Program-made: the position numbers and the translations under genes
From: Mycobacterium sp. 852002-51971_SCH5477799-a
Lineage (GTDB): Bacteria > Actinomycetota > Actinomycetes > Mycobacteriales > Mycobacteriaceae
Direction: 5' to 3'
DNA: 64,000 nucleotides
NCBI RefSeq assembly: GCF_001667145.1
Contig: NZ_LZIF01000086.1
Location: 1 to 64,000 of the forward strand
Part shown: one piece after another, positions 32,994 through 41,408 of the stretch
Position numbering within the stretch: position 1 is the stretch's first letter
Layout of the letters: the number at the start of each line of letters is the position of its first letter
The notes under the pieces: generated by a model
The model's input: the letters and a program-made list of their open reading frames with translations, nothing else
Databases searched by the model: none
What the model was told of the DNA's origin: nothing

Positions 32994-33428
32994 TCAATCA
33001 GACTGATTCGCATCGATGCGGGCCAGCGCGGTGCGCAGGATCTGGCCCGTACCCTCCCGGTCGGGGTCGCGGCGCAGCAGCAACCCCTTGGCCACCGACA
33101 GCTTGTCGCCGTTGCGTCGGGGCAAAACGTGCAGGTGAATGTGGAACACGGATTGGAAAGCGGCGTTGCCGTCGTTGACGGCGATGTTGGTCGCGTCGGC
33201 CAAGTCGGTGGTGCGGGCGGCCCGGGCGATGCGCTGGCCCAGCGTGACCATCCCGGCCAGTGTTTCCGGCGCAGTGTCGGTGAGGTCGACGCTATGGCGT
33301 TTCGGCACGACCAGCGTGTGACCTCGGGTGAACGGGCGAACATCGAGGATGGCCAGGTAGTCGTCGTCTTCGTAGATCCGGATGGCCGGGGCCTCGCCGG
33401 CGACGATCGCACAGAACACGCAGGACAT
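32994..33428 (-). CDS. HIT-family nucleotide hydrolase/transferase (Rv1262c-like)
   Basis: A 144-residue histidine-triad protein: MSCVFCAIVAGEAPAIRIYEDDDYLAILDVRPFTRGHTLVVPKRH at the start and the catalytic triad FHIHLHVLPRR (HxHxH) near residue 100. Such proteins hydrolyse nucleotide phosphoramidates or dinucleotides. The two cysteines near the start (CVFC) are typical of bacterial HIT proteins that bind zinc. The open frame continues upstream to 33548, but the conserved N-terminus supports the ATG at 33428. It is divergent from the amidase gene. Confidence 0.93.
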   Translation of the reverse strand: MSCVFCAIVAGEAPAIRIYEDDDYLAILDVRPFTRGHTLVVPKRHSVDLTDTAPETLAGMVTLGQRIARAARTTDLADATNIAVNDGNAAFQSVFHIHLHVLPRRNGDKLSVAKGLLLRRDPDREGTGQILRTALARIDANQSD

Positions 33429-33512
33429 GTCGCCCACGGTACTGGTTGCTGCGTTATAGCCGCGCCGAGACTTAATCGGGGCCTGCCACGAATGGGGGGA
33501 TACGCTGCCGCG

Positions 33513-34898
33513 ATGAACGATCTCGCGTTCGCAGGCGCGGCGGCACACGCACGCATGCTCGCCGACGGTGAACTGACCGCACCGGAGCTGCTCGAGGTCT
33601 ACCTGGAGCGGATCGCGCGGCTGGACAGCCAGCTGCGCTGCTACAGAGTGGTGCTCGCCGATCAGGCTCGCTATGAGGCCGCGGTGGCGCAGGAGCGCCT
33701 GGATGCGGGCGAGCGGCTACCGCTGCTCGGGGTGCCGATCGCGATCAAAGACGATGTCGACGTCGCCGGCCAGGTGACGACGTTCGGCAGCGGCGGTCAT
33801 CGGCCCGCCGTCACCTCCGACGCGGAGGTGGTCCGCCGGTTGCGTTGCGCGGGTGCGGTCATCATCGGCAAAACCAATGTGCCCGAGCTGATGATGCTGC
33901 CCTACACGGAGTCGACGTCCTTCGGAGCCACCCGGAATCCGTGGAATCTGACCCGCACTCCGGGCGGCAGCAGCGGAGGGAGCGCCGCCGCGGTCGCTGC
34001 CGGCTTGGCTTCGCTGGCACTGGGATCCGATGGGGGCGGGTCGATTCGCATCCCGGCAACCTGGTGTGGCCTGTTCGGTCTGAAGCCGCAACGCGATCGC
34101 GTTTCGTTGGAACCGCACGACGACGCGTGGTACGGGCTGAGCGTGAACGGCCCGATCGCGCGAACGGTGATGGACGCGGCCGTGTTCCTGGATGCGACGT
34201 CGACCGTGCCCGGACCCGAAGCCGAGTTCGTGAGCGCGGCGGGCCGCAGTCCCGGCAGGTTGCGAATTGCCTTGAGCACCAAGGTCCCAACCCCACTGCC
34301 GGTCAGGGTCGGCAAGGCGGAGCTGGCGGCGGTCGGCCAGGCCGGTGCCTTGCTTCGCGACCTCGGCCATGACGTCATCACTGCCGACCCCGAATATCCG
34401 ATTTCGACGATGCTCACCAACTACCTGCCCCGCTATCTGCGCGGAATCTGTGACGATGCGGACGCGCTCGCCCACCCGGAGCGGCTGGAACCGCGCACCC
34501 GCACCATGGCCCGCTTGGGGTCGTTCTTCTCAGACCGGCGAATGGAGGCCATCCGGGCGAACGAGGATGCGGTGGTCTCGCGGATTCAGGCGATCTTCGA
34601 CGATGTCGACGTCGTCATCACACCCGGGACCGCGACAGGCCCGTCCCGTATCGGCGCCTATCAACGCCGCGGCGCCGTGTCGACGCTGCTGAGGGTGGGA
34701 CAGTACGTTCCCTATCAACAGGTTTGGAACCTGACCGGACAGCCCGCAGCGGTGGTGCCGTGGGACTTCGACGGGGACGGCATGCCGATGTCGGTTCAAC
34801 TCGTCGGCAGGCCATATGACGAAGCGACCCTATTGTCGCTGTCGGCGCAGATCGAAGCGGCTCGCCCGTGGGCCCTTCACCGGCCGCCGGTGTCATAG
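33513..34898 (+). CDS. amiB2: Amidase AmiB2
   Basis: A 461-residue amidase-signature enzyme that hydrolyses amides to acids and ammonia. The catalytic elements are Lys79 (GVPIAIKDDVDVAG), the cis-serine in GGSSGGSAAA (about 151-160) and the nucleophile Ser177 in GSDGGGSIRIPA. The substrate is not defined. The start ATG at 33513 gives a length close to M. tuberculosis AmiB2. It ends 4 bases from the stop of the convergent glycosylase gene. Confidence 0.94.
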   Translation: MNDLAFAGAAAHARMLADGELTAPELLEVYLERIARLDSQLRCYRVVLADQARYEAAVAQERLDAGERLPLLGVPIAIKDDVDVAGQVTTFGSGGHRPAVTSDAEVVRRLRCAGAVIIGKTNVPELMMLPYTESTSFGATRNPWNLTRTPGGSSGGSAAAVAAGLASLALGSDGGGSIRIPATWCGLFGLKPQRDRVSLEPHDDAWYGLSVNGPIARTVMDAAVFLDATSTVPGPEAEFVSAAGRSPGRLRIALSTKVPTPLPVRVGKAELAAVGQAGALLRDLGHDVITADPEYPISTMLTNYLPRYLRGICDDADALAHPERLEPRTRTMARLGSFFSDRRMEAIRANEDAVVSRIQAIFDDVDVVITPGTATGPSRIGAYQRRGAVSTLLRVGQYVPYQQVWNLTGQPAAVVPWDFDGDGMPMSVQLVGRPYDEATLLSLSAQIEAARPWALHRPPVS

Positions 34899-34902
34899 GC
34901 GT

Positions 34903-35415
34903 CTACGCTTCGCCTGCCTGCGCCGCGCTCGCGATCACCCGCCAGGCCGCCAGCTTGGCACCCGGCCGCATCGCGTTGGCCGGGCTGGTCGACGGCAGGC
35001 GCTGATACCCGATGCGATCGGGCGCCGTCGCCAGCCGAGCGAACAGGTCGGCGGCCTTGGCTCCGTTGAAGTACACCGTCGTGACGGTGGGGTACTGCGC
35101 GAACAACTCGCCAAAATCGTTGACTGCCAGACTTTTCAGGTCAATCGCCGAGTCGGCGCTGCCGACCCGGCGGCACGCGTGAAGCACATCCCAAAGAGCG
35201 ACACCATGGGACTGCAGGGCAGCCAGCCGTGCGTCGTAGCGTGCGGTCGCCTCGAAACCGTACAGCTCACCGGTTATCGACCAGAACGCGTTGCGCGGAT
35301 TGGCGTAGTACTGGCACACCTCCAGCGATTGGGCACTGGGAAACGAACCCAGGATCAGCGTCTCAGCGCGCTCATCGACGACCGGCGGGAATCCTCGCAG
35401 CAGTGGTGTGCTCAT
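34903..35415 (-). CDS. Hypoxanthine/uracil-DNA glycosylase-like protein (family 6 type)
   Basis: A 170-residue protein of the uracil-DNA-glycosylase fold. It shows [36 protein letters not shown] near the N-terminus and [10 protein letters not shown] near the C-terminus, the pattern of DNA-deoxyinosine (hypoxanthine) glycosylases. It probably excises deaminated adenine. M. tuberculosis lacks a gene here. GTGAGGTG lies before the chosen ATG; a GTG 3 bases upstream is also in frame. The divergent adenylyl cyclase starts about 40 bases away. Confidence 0.78.
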   Translation of the reverse strand: MSTPLLRGFPPVVDERAETLILGSFPSAQSLEVCQYYANPRNAFWSITGELYGFEATARYDARLAALQSHGVALWDVLHACRRVGSADSAIDLKSLAVNDFGELFAQYPTVTTVYFNGAKAADLFARLATAPDRIGYQRLPSTSPANAMRPGAKLAAWRVIASAAQAGEA

Positions 35416-35455
35416 CACCTCACATCATTGCTCGCCCGCGTTGTACGTTGGCGAC

Positions 35456-36577
35456 GTGCAGGACGGGGCCGACGACACCATCGACGATCTGCTCGAGGGG
35501 CTCGAGGGAAGTGCACGCACCGAACGGGCCGAACTCGTGAAATGGCTGTTCGAGCAGGGCGTGACCGCCGAGGAGATCCGCACGACGAATCCGCCCCTGC
35601 TGCTGGCCACGCGCCACCTCATCGGCGACGACGGCACCTACGTGTCTGCCCGCGAGATCAGCGAGTCCCATGGCATCGACCTCGGGCTGTTGCAACGCGT
35701 GCAACGCGCAATCGGCCTGGCCCGCGTGGACGACCCAGACGCGGCGGTGCACATGCGCGCCGACGGTGAGGCCGCCGCCTTCACCCAGCGGTTCGTGCAG
35801 CTGGGACTGGATCCCGAACAGCTGGTTCTCGTGGTCCGGGTGCTGGCCGAGGGCCTGTCGCGGACGGCCGAAGTCATGCGGTACACGGCGCTTTCGGCGA
35901 TCATGCGTCCCGGGGCCAGCGAGCTCGAAATCGCAAAGGCGTCAAAGGCTTTGGTGACCGAGATCGCGCCCATGCTGGGCCCGATGGTCGAGCACATGTT
36001 GTTCATGCAGCTGCGGCACATGATGGAGACCGAGGCGGTCAACGCCGCGGAGCGCGCGGCCGGTAAGCCGCTGCCGGGGGCGCGCCAGATCACCGTCGCC
36101 TTCGCGGACCTCGTCGGCTTCACCCGGATCGGCGAGGCGGTGACGCCCGAAGAGCTTGGCCACCTTGCCAACCGGCTGGCCATCCTCGCCCGGGACATGA
36201 CCGTCCCACCGGTGCGATTCATCAAGACCATCGGTGATGCGGTGATGTTCGTCTGCCCCGATCCGCTGCCGTTGCTCGACGTCATCCTCAAACTCGTCGA
36301 AGCCGTCGACACAGACAACGACTTTCCCCGATTGCGAGCGGGATTGGCCTCCGGCATGGCGGTGAGCCGGGCCGGCGATTGGTTCGGCAGCCCGGTCAAC
36401 GTGGCAAGCCGCGTCACCAACGTGGCTCGGCCGGGCACCGTCGTGGTCGCGGATTCGGTTTGGGACGACATCGGCGACAGCGGTGAGTTCTCCGCGTCGT
36501 ACGCCGGCGCCCGCCACCTCAAGGGCATCAAGAACGAGGTAAAACTCTTTCGCATCCGGCGGGGCGGTGGTGACTGA
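35456..36577 (+). CDS. pH-sensing class III adenylyl cyclase (Rv1264-like)
   Basis: A 373-residue cyclase producing cAMP. Residues 1-200 are the helical autoinhibitory domain that in Rv1264 senses pH. The catalytic domain follows [15 protein letters not shown], with metal ligands D218 and D261, substrate-specifying K257 and D308, and the transition-state region [13 protein letters not shown]. These match D222, D265, K261 and D312 of Rv1264, so it should be active. The GTG at 35456 fits the M. tuberculosis N-terminal region (about 375 residues). It lies upstream of the Rv1265-like gene, which responds to cAMP in M. tuberculosis. Confidence 0.94.
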   Translation: MQDGADDTIDDLLEGLEGSARTERAELVKWLFEQGVTAEEIRTTNPPLLLATRHLIGDDGTYVSAREISESHGIDLGLLQRVQRAIGLARVDDPDAAVHMRADGEAAAFTQRFVQLGLDPEQLVLVVRVLAEGLSRTAEVMRYTALSAIMRPGASELEIAKASKALVTEIAPMLGPMVEHMLFMQLRHMMETEAVNAAERAAGKPLPGARQITVAFADLVGFTRIGEAVTPEELGHLANRLAILARDMTVPPVRFIKTIGDAVMFVCPDPLPLLDVILKLVEAVDTDNDFPRLRAGLASGMAVSRAGDWFGSPVNVASRVTNVARPGTVVVADSVWDDIGDSGEFSASYAGARHLKGIKNEVKLFRIRRGGGD

Positions 36578-36910
36578 CTAGCACGCTGACCGGCGAGCGA
36601 AGGGTTGTTGGCACATGGGCAGGCCCGGCGCGACTCCAGGGGGCGTCTGACTCCGTCTTACGCGTGTCCTACGCGGCCGGATTCCTACCCCGTACTCCGG
36701 CGCTTCGAATTGGTCGCTTCCGGGCCTGCTTCGCTACCCAAACTACGCCGTCGAACAGCCCAGATCAACGGGTTTCCGCGGCCGGCTTGTGCCCTCGGAA
36801 ACGCCCAACACCGGAGCCGGACCGCGGGAGGAGGCTCTTCCTCTCGTCCGTTGTTTCGCCGCCGGAGAAACACCTTTCCCTGGCTCGTGCAACAGTGTAA
36901 TCATGTAATC
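36578..36910 (+). other. 333-bp spacer between the adenylyl cyclase and the Rv1265-like gene
   Basis: The reading frame of the downstream gene is open across most of this spacer, but the sequence shows no conserved protein signal. The last part carries tandem TGTAATCA repeats that look like -10 boxes. I found no tRNA or strong terminator. A longer leader or a small RNA cannot be excluded. Confidence 0.4.
36896..36910 (+). promoter_or_regulatory. Tandem TGTAATCA repeat, candidate -10 of the Rv1265-like gene
   Basis: TGTAAT occurs at 36896-36901 and again at 36904-36909, 8 bases apart, directly before the ATG at 36911. The first, if used as a -10 box, would start transcription at or next to the ATG, giving a leaderless mRNA. 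Confidence 0.45.
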
Positions 36911-37492
36911 ATGAAGGCTCATCACACTCAGAGGCGCTACGGACGTCCCGGAGGCTGGCAGCAAGCCCAGCAACCCGATGCCACCGACGCGGCAGAATGG
37001 TTCGCCGGACGTCTGCCGGATAGTTGGTTCGACGGCGACCCCACGGTGATCGTGGACCGCGAAGAAATAACCGTCATCGGCAAGCTCCCGGATTCGGCGA
37101 GCACCGAAAGCGAAGCGAGCGAGGCCCGCGCGGCCGGGCGAGCTTCACGATTCCGCGAGGACACCCGGTCGGAGCGAATGCGTATCGCCGACGAAGCGCA
37201 GGATCGCTATGGACGCAAGGTTTCCTGGGGCGTGGAGGTCGGCTCCAAGACAGGCCCCGAGCGAATCCTGTTCACTCACATCGCGGTACCGGTCATGACG
37301 CGGCTGAAGCAATCCGAGCGCCAGGTGCTGGATACGTTGGTCGACGCCGGCGTGGCCCGCTCCCGCGCCGACGCCCTCGCGTGGTCGGTGAAGCTGGTTG
37401 GTGAACACGCCGACGAGTGGCTGGCCCGATTGCGCGACGCGATGTCGGCGGTCGACGACCTACGCGCCCAGGGGCCCGACCTTCAGTCGTGA
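36911..37492 (+). CDS. Conserved actinobacterial protein (Rv1265-like)
   Basis: A 193-residue soluble protein. A basic/Gln-rich head (MKAHHTQRRYGRPGGWQQAQQ) is followed by AAEWFAGRLPDSWFDGDPTVIVDREEITVIGKLPD, an Arg/Glu-rich helix ASRFREDTRSERMRIADEAQDRYGRKVSWGVEVG and a C-terminal helical region LKQSERQVLDTLVDAGVARSRADALAWSVKLVGEHADEW. Rv1265 of M. tuberculosis is cAMP-responsive through Cmr and lies, as here, next to the cyclase. No catalytic motif is recognised. Upstream in-frame codons exist to 36605, but the promoter-like repeat argues for 36911. Confidence 0.82.
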   Translation: MKAHHTQRRYGRPGGWQQAQQPDATDAAEWFAGRLPDSWFDGDPTVIVDREEITVIGKLPDSASTESEASEARAAGRASRFREDTRSERMRIADEAQDRYGRKVSWGVEVGSKTGPERILFTHIAVPVMTRLKQSERQVLDTLVDAGVARSRADALAWSVKLVGEHADEWLARLRDAMSAVDDLRAQGPDLQS

Positions 37493-37524
37493 CCAAGCCG
37501 CCAGCGCTTTGACCGTGCGGTCGG

Positions 37525-39387
37525 TCAGCCTTCCGGCTTCTCGCCGTCGATCTTGGTGACGATCTTGTCGGCGATCTGGCCGCCCTGATCGCTGATGTGG
37601 TAGCCGCACGCGTTGATGTCGACGACCACGTTGTTGGCCACGCTGAGCGCGCGCTGGCACTCCCAACCGTCCGCTGCCTCTTGGGTGTCCATCAGCGTGA
37701 CCTTCGGTGGGGCGCCCTGAACCTGGGCGAACGTCCACCGATAGGTCTTGCTCTTGTTCGTGACGGTCACCGTCTTGCCGGCGCAACCCTTCCACTTCTC
37801 CGCGGAGTTCTCCACGAAACTCTTGGCCTTGTCGGCGGACGGAAACAACACCACGGCCTGGTTGACCCAGTGATCGTAGTTATCGCCCGCCTCCGAAGAC
37901 ACCAGTCCGCTCACTGCCGAGTAGCCGGTGCCCGCATATACCGGATCCTGGGTGGTGTAGAGGGCGCTCTGGCAATCGGGCACGGACACCGTCACCGAGG
38001 AGGTGTCCGTCGACGTGATCGGCTTGCCCGGTTGCATCGATGACGAGCCCATCACGGTATTGATATCCGCCGGGCTCAGCAGCAGCGCGCTGAGGCGGTC
38101 GGGTCCCAAGGGCGCGGCCTGCGGTGGTGCTGGTTTGGGTCGAACGGCCAGCCAGATACCGACCCCGCTCGCGATGACCACGAGCACCACGGCGACGGCC
38201 GCAATGATGGGCCAGACGTTGCGGTGCGGCTTGGGCGCGGGCTGACCCCATGGCGTCGAGTTGGTGAACTGTGGCGGGCCGCCCCAATTGGCATTGCCGC
38301 CTTGGTAATAGGGCGGCGCGGGTTGTCCGGCCGCCGGGATCGGGCCGCTGGTCGGGGTCCACGCGTGCGCGCTCTGTGACGGTATTGGACCGGAACTGGG
38401 CGCCGACGGCGGGTCGAATGGTGATGGTGGCGGCGTGTTGAACGTGGGCTGGTACGCCGGTGTGGCGTGGGCCTGCGCGTTGGGATATTCCGCGGTGGGC
38501 AGTGCGGCTTCCTGGCTGCGGCGCAGGATGGTGGCGGCGCGGTCTTGGTCGGGGTTGCTGAGCGCTTCCTTGGCGGCCAGGGCCAGGTCACCCGCGCTGG
38601 CGTAGCGGTCCTCGGGCTTTTTGGCCATGCCGCGCGCGATCACCGCATCGAAGGCTTTGGGGACGCCCGGGCGCAGCTCGCTGGGCGCAGGGATGGGGTC
38701 CATCATGTGGGCGGAGACCAGGACGCCGGCGCTGTCGGCCCGATAGGGCGGCGACCCGGTCAAGCACTCGAACAGGACGCAGGCCAGCGCGTAGATGTCG
38801 GCACGGTAGGTGACCTCTGCATCGGAAAACCGTTCTGGCGCCATGTATTTCCAGGTGCCGACCGCGGTGCCGAGCTGCGTGAGCTTGTCGTCGGTGGTTG
38901 CGCTGGCGATGCCGAAGTCGACCAGGTAGGCGAAGTCGCCACGGGTGACCAGAATGTTCTGCGGTTTGATGTCGCGGTGCATCACTCCGGCGGCGTGGGC
39001 GGCGTCGAGCGCGGACGCGATCTGGGTGATGATGGCGACCGCGCGGGGAGGGGTCAGCGGGCCGAAGCGTTTGAGCACGCTGTCCAAGTCGGTGCCCTCG
39101 ACCATGCGCATCTCGAGGAACATCTGGCCATCGATTTCGCCGTAGTCGTGCACCGGCACGACGTGCGGTTCCTGCAAACGACCGGCGGTGCGGGCTTCGC
39201 GTTTCAATCGTTCGCGAAACACCGGGTCTCTGCTGAAACTTTCGGAGAGGAGTTTGACCGCGACCGTCCACTCCTTAACGGTGTGTTCGGCCTCGTAGAC
39301 CTCACCCATCCCCCCGCGGCCCAGTAGCCGCTTCAGGTGGTAGGGGCCGAACATCGACCCCGCCCGTGAGGACTGCTCGTCACTCAT
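37525..39387 (-). CDS. pknH: Serine/threonine protein kinase PknH
   Basis: A 620-residue transmembrane kinase. The kinase domain (about 16-280) has the loop GRGGMG, Lys45 in VAVKLL, the catalytic MHRDIKPQN, VDFG, and the activation loop LTQLGTAVGTWKYMAPE with the autophosphorylated threonines. A Pro/Gln-rich juxtamembrane linker (about 300-400), one membrane helix (NVWPIIAAVAVVLVVIASGVGIWLAV) and an extracellular PknH-type sensor domain with paired cysteines follow. In M. tuberculosis PknH phosphorylates EmbR and so affects arabinan synthesis genes. embR lies directly upstream on the same strand. Confidence 0.96.
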   Translation of the reverse strand: MSDEQSSRAGSMFGPYHLKRLLGRGGMGEVYEAEHTVKEWTVAVKLLSESFSRDPVFRERLKREARTAGRLQEPHVVPVHDYGEIDGQMFLEMRMVEGTDLDSVLKRFGPLTPPRAVAIITQIASALDAAHAAGVMHRDIKPQNILVTRGDFAYLVDFGIASATTDDKLTQLGTAVGTWKYMAPERFSDAEVTYRADIYALACVLFECLTGSPPYRADSAGVLVSAHMMDPIPAPSELRPGVPKAFDAVIARGMAKKPEDRYASAGDLALAAKEALSNPDQDRAATILRRSQEAALPTAEYPNAQAHATPAYQPTFNTPPPSPFDPPSAPSSGPIPSQSAHAWTPTSGPIPAAGQPAPPYYQGGNANWGGPPQFTNSTPWGQPAPKPHRNVWPIIAAVAVVLVVIASGVGIWLAVRPKPAPPQAAPLGPDRLSALLLSPADINTVMGSSSMQPGKPITSTDTSSVTVSVPDCQSALYTTQDPVYAGTGYSAVSGLVSSEAGDNYDHWVNQAVVLFPSADKAKSFVENSAEKWKGCAGKTVTVTNKSKTYRWTFAQVQGAPPKVTLMDTQEAADGWECQRALSVANNVVVDINACGYHISDQGGQIADKIVTKIDGEKPEG

Positions 39388-39448
39388 TCCTCATCCTTCC
39401 AACCCAACCCCTGGCCTGCCGGTCTCATCCAAGACTTGCGGACAGACA

Positions 39449-39479
39449 CATGATCGCAACCCGTGACTGAGCAATCATG
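39449..39479. promoter_or_regulatory. Inverted repeat upstream of pknH
   Basis: CATGATCGC (39449-39457) and GCAATCATG (39471-39479) are complementary at 8 of 9 positions across a 13-base spacer. The element lies 62-92 bases upstream of the pknH start in the 173-base embR-pknH spacer. It may be an operator; the factor is not known. Confidence 0.4.
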
Positions 39480-39560
39480 ACGGTAAGCGCGTAGGCGTCC
39501 CACCGCACGATAACGGGAACAATTGCCGCGCGTGTCAGCGCGGGTCGGCTTGCCGAGGTC

Positions 39561-40700
39561 TCATCCCTCGTTGCCGTCGTCAGCGGCGATTTGGAAGGTG
39601 AATACGCGGTCGCAGATCCGGACGCGGTCGCCGTCTCGCAAGGTCGCGGCCGAGCGTATTCGTTGGTCCTGCACGTGCACGCCGTTCGAGGACCGCAGGT
39701 CGTCGATGATGTAGCCGGTTCCGGTGTCAACGATGACGGCGTGGCGGCGGCTCACCTTGGGGGAATCTAGGACGATGTCGTTGTCGCCAAGCCGCCCAAT
39801 CGTTGTCGATTCTCGCAGCGGATACCGGCGCCCGGACGCGTCGTGCAGGTAGGCGACCGCCTTGTTGTCTGACGTGTACTGCTCGAGGACGGTGATCGCG
39901 ACCGCCGCGGTCGTCATGGCGTTCTTCTCGGCGTCCAGCGGTTCTTGGCGCAGGATCCGGTCATTGAGGGCACGCAAGTTCTGGCCCGGGTCGATTCCGA
40001 GGTCGTCGGCAAGCGATTTTTGCACGCGGCGGTAGGCCGCCAGCGCGTCCGATTGGCGATCGGTGAGGTAGTAGGCGGTCATCAACTGAGCCCACAGCTG
40101 CTCGCGGTAAGGATGTTCGACAGTCAGGGCTTCCAATTCGGTGATCACCATGAACGCACGTCCGCAGGCGATTTCGGCCTCGGCCAGCGCCGTGTGGGCC
40201 AGGATCTTCTCCTCGACGAGGGACGTGGTGAATGCGTTGACGAACTGGAAATCTTCCAGGTCGCCGAGCACCGGCCCGCGCCATTCGGCCAAGGCGGCCG
40301 ACAGGTGCCGGGCGGCCAGCTCGAAGCTGCCCGCGGCCGCCGCATGCACACCGGCGGTCTTCTCGGCGGTGAAGCGGCCGAGATCGCAGGCGTCATCGGG
40401 GATGTTGAGCCGATAACCCGGCGGCGCCGCGATCAATACGGTGCGCGAGTCGACACCCGCACCGGTCAGCAGTTTGCGCAAATTGGACACGTAAGAGTGA
40501 ATGCTCGCCCGCGCCCCCGACGGCGGCGACTCGTCCCACAGTGCGCAGATGAGCCGGTCGACGCCGACCGGCCTGTTGCGGTTCATCAGCAGCATGGCCA
40601 GCACCGCTCGCTGTTTGGGCGTGCCCAACGGCACCAGAGCACCGTCAACGCTCATCTCCAACGGTCCAAGCAAACCGAATTCGAGACGTTGGTCCGCCAT
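39561..40700 (-). CDS. embR: Transcriptional regulator EmbR (SARP/BTAD/FHA)
   Basis: A 379-residue regulator with three domains in order. An OmpR-type winged helix (about 1-95, VPLGTPKQRAVLAMLLMNRNRPVGVDRLICALWDE) comes first, then the bacterial transcriptional activation domain (about 100-250), then an FHA domain (about 285-375, TTIGRLGDNDIVLDSPKVSRRHAVIV...SSNGVHV) that binds phosphothreonine on PknH. In M. tuberculosis EmbR activates embCAB. The ATG at 40700 is chosen from homology; an upstream in-frame ATG at 40742 would add 14 residues. A dyad lies just upstream. Confidence 0.95.
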   Translation of the reverse strand: MADQRLEFGLLGPLEMSVDGALVPLGTPKQRAVLAMLLMNRNRPVGVDRLICALWDESPPSGARASIHSYVSNLRKLLTGAGVDSRTVLIAAPPGYRLNIPDDACDLGRFTAEKTAGVHAAAAGSFELAARHLSAALAEWRGPVLGDLEDFQFVNAFTTSLVEEKILAHTALAEAEIACGRAFMVITELEALTVEHPYREQLWAQLMTAYYLTDRQSDALAAYRRVQKSLADDLGIDPGQNLRALNDRILRQEPLDAEKNAMTTAAVAITVLEQYTSDNKAVAYLHDASGRRYPLRESTTIGRLGDNDIVLDSPKVSRRHAVIVDTGTGYIIDDLRSSNGVHVQDQRIRSAATLRDGDRVRICDRVFTFQIAADDGNEG

Positions 40701-40745
40701 CGCGCCTACCAGCCTGTCCGCGTCCGCGGCGTCGGATGCCATGAG

Positions 40746-40765
40746 GTCACATTTGTGATTGTGAC
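40746..40765. promoter_or_regulatory. Perfect dyad upstream of embR
   Basis: GTCACA (40746-40751) and TGTGAC (40760-40765) form a perfect inverted repeat around 8 bases. A second nested pair TCACA-2-TGTGA lies at 40747-40758. It is 46-65 bases before the embR start, or 4 bases before the alternative ATG at 40742. The half-sites resemble CRP-type half-sites, but in the reversed order. Confidence 0.45.
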
Positions 40766-40928
40766 GCCAAGCGCGCGGATTCGTTGACGATCCCGACAAA
40801 CCGTCGGGCTCTGACGGCAGGTCGTCGAATTGATCGGCCCGCCGGGGCACCGGGTTGGGATAGCTGATGACTGAAATGTGTTCTGACGCAGCGTGAGGCG
40901 CGGGTTTGCTCTAGTGCCCGTTGATCGC

Positions 40929-41273
40929 CTAGGCGGGCTGTCCGGAGAATTGCGGGCAGTAGGCGTTGGTCGCCGCGGTGACCACGTTTGCCGCCTGCGG
41001 CGGAGTCAGGTTGGTGTGACGAAAGATTTGGACGGTGACGGCGATCCGGCTCTGGCCGGCGGCCAGGTCGGTGCACACCTGGTGGCCCGCTCGCACGGCA
41101 TCTTGCGTCGACGGGAAAGTGACGCCGAGGCTCTGCATCTGAGTGAGGAACGCCTCGTCGCCGGTCTGCACCGAACTCGCTGCGGCGGTGTCTGCCGTGC
41201 TCACGGCGGAAAGCCCGATGGCGACGGCGCCGAGGGCGGTAGTGGCAATCGTCGTGATGCGGCCTCTGGACAT
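40929..41273 (-). CDS. Secreted DUF732 protein
   Basis: A 114-residue exported protein. The signal peptide is SRGRITTIATTALGAVAIGLSAVSTADTAAAS and the mature part is GDEAFLTQMQSLGVTFPSTQDAVRAGHQVCTDLAAG...NLTPPQAANVVTAATNAYCPQFSGQPA. This is the mycobacterial DUF732 pattern, with two cysteines likely to pair. The M. tuberculosis block has similar small secreted proteins (Rv1269c/Rv1271c). ATG 41273 is preferred because GAAGGG is 9 bases away; the ATG 9 bases upstream abuts that site. Function is unknown. Confidence 0.85.
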   Translation of the reverse strand: MSRGRITTIATTALGAVAIGLSAVSTADTAAASSVQTGDEAFLTQMQSLGVTFPSTQDAVRAGHQVCTDLAAGQSRIAVTVQIFRHTNLTPPQAANVVTAATNAYCPQFSGQPA

Positions 41274-41408
41274 TGCTGCCATCCCTTCAGGTGATCTGTC
41301 TTGAAAAGACAACGCAAGCGTCTCACCTATTCCTGCAAGCATTCTCGGGCTCTTGGCAATGGCGCGGCCGTCCTCGGGGTCCGCGCGGCACGGTGCGATG
41401 CGCCGGCG

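Noticed and set aside
34921-34945. Sequence GCGCTCGCGATCACCCG resembling the deaD 37-bp element
   Set aside because: It shares only a short end of the element, lacks the palindrome and lies in coding sequence.
36605-36910. N-terminal extension of the Rv1265-like protein
   Set aside because: The frame is open, but the peptide is Arg/Pro-rich shadow-like and the promoter-like repeat at 36896-36909 fits a start at 36911.
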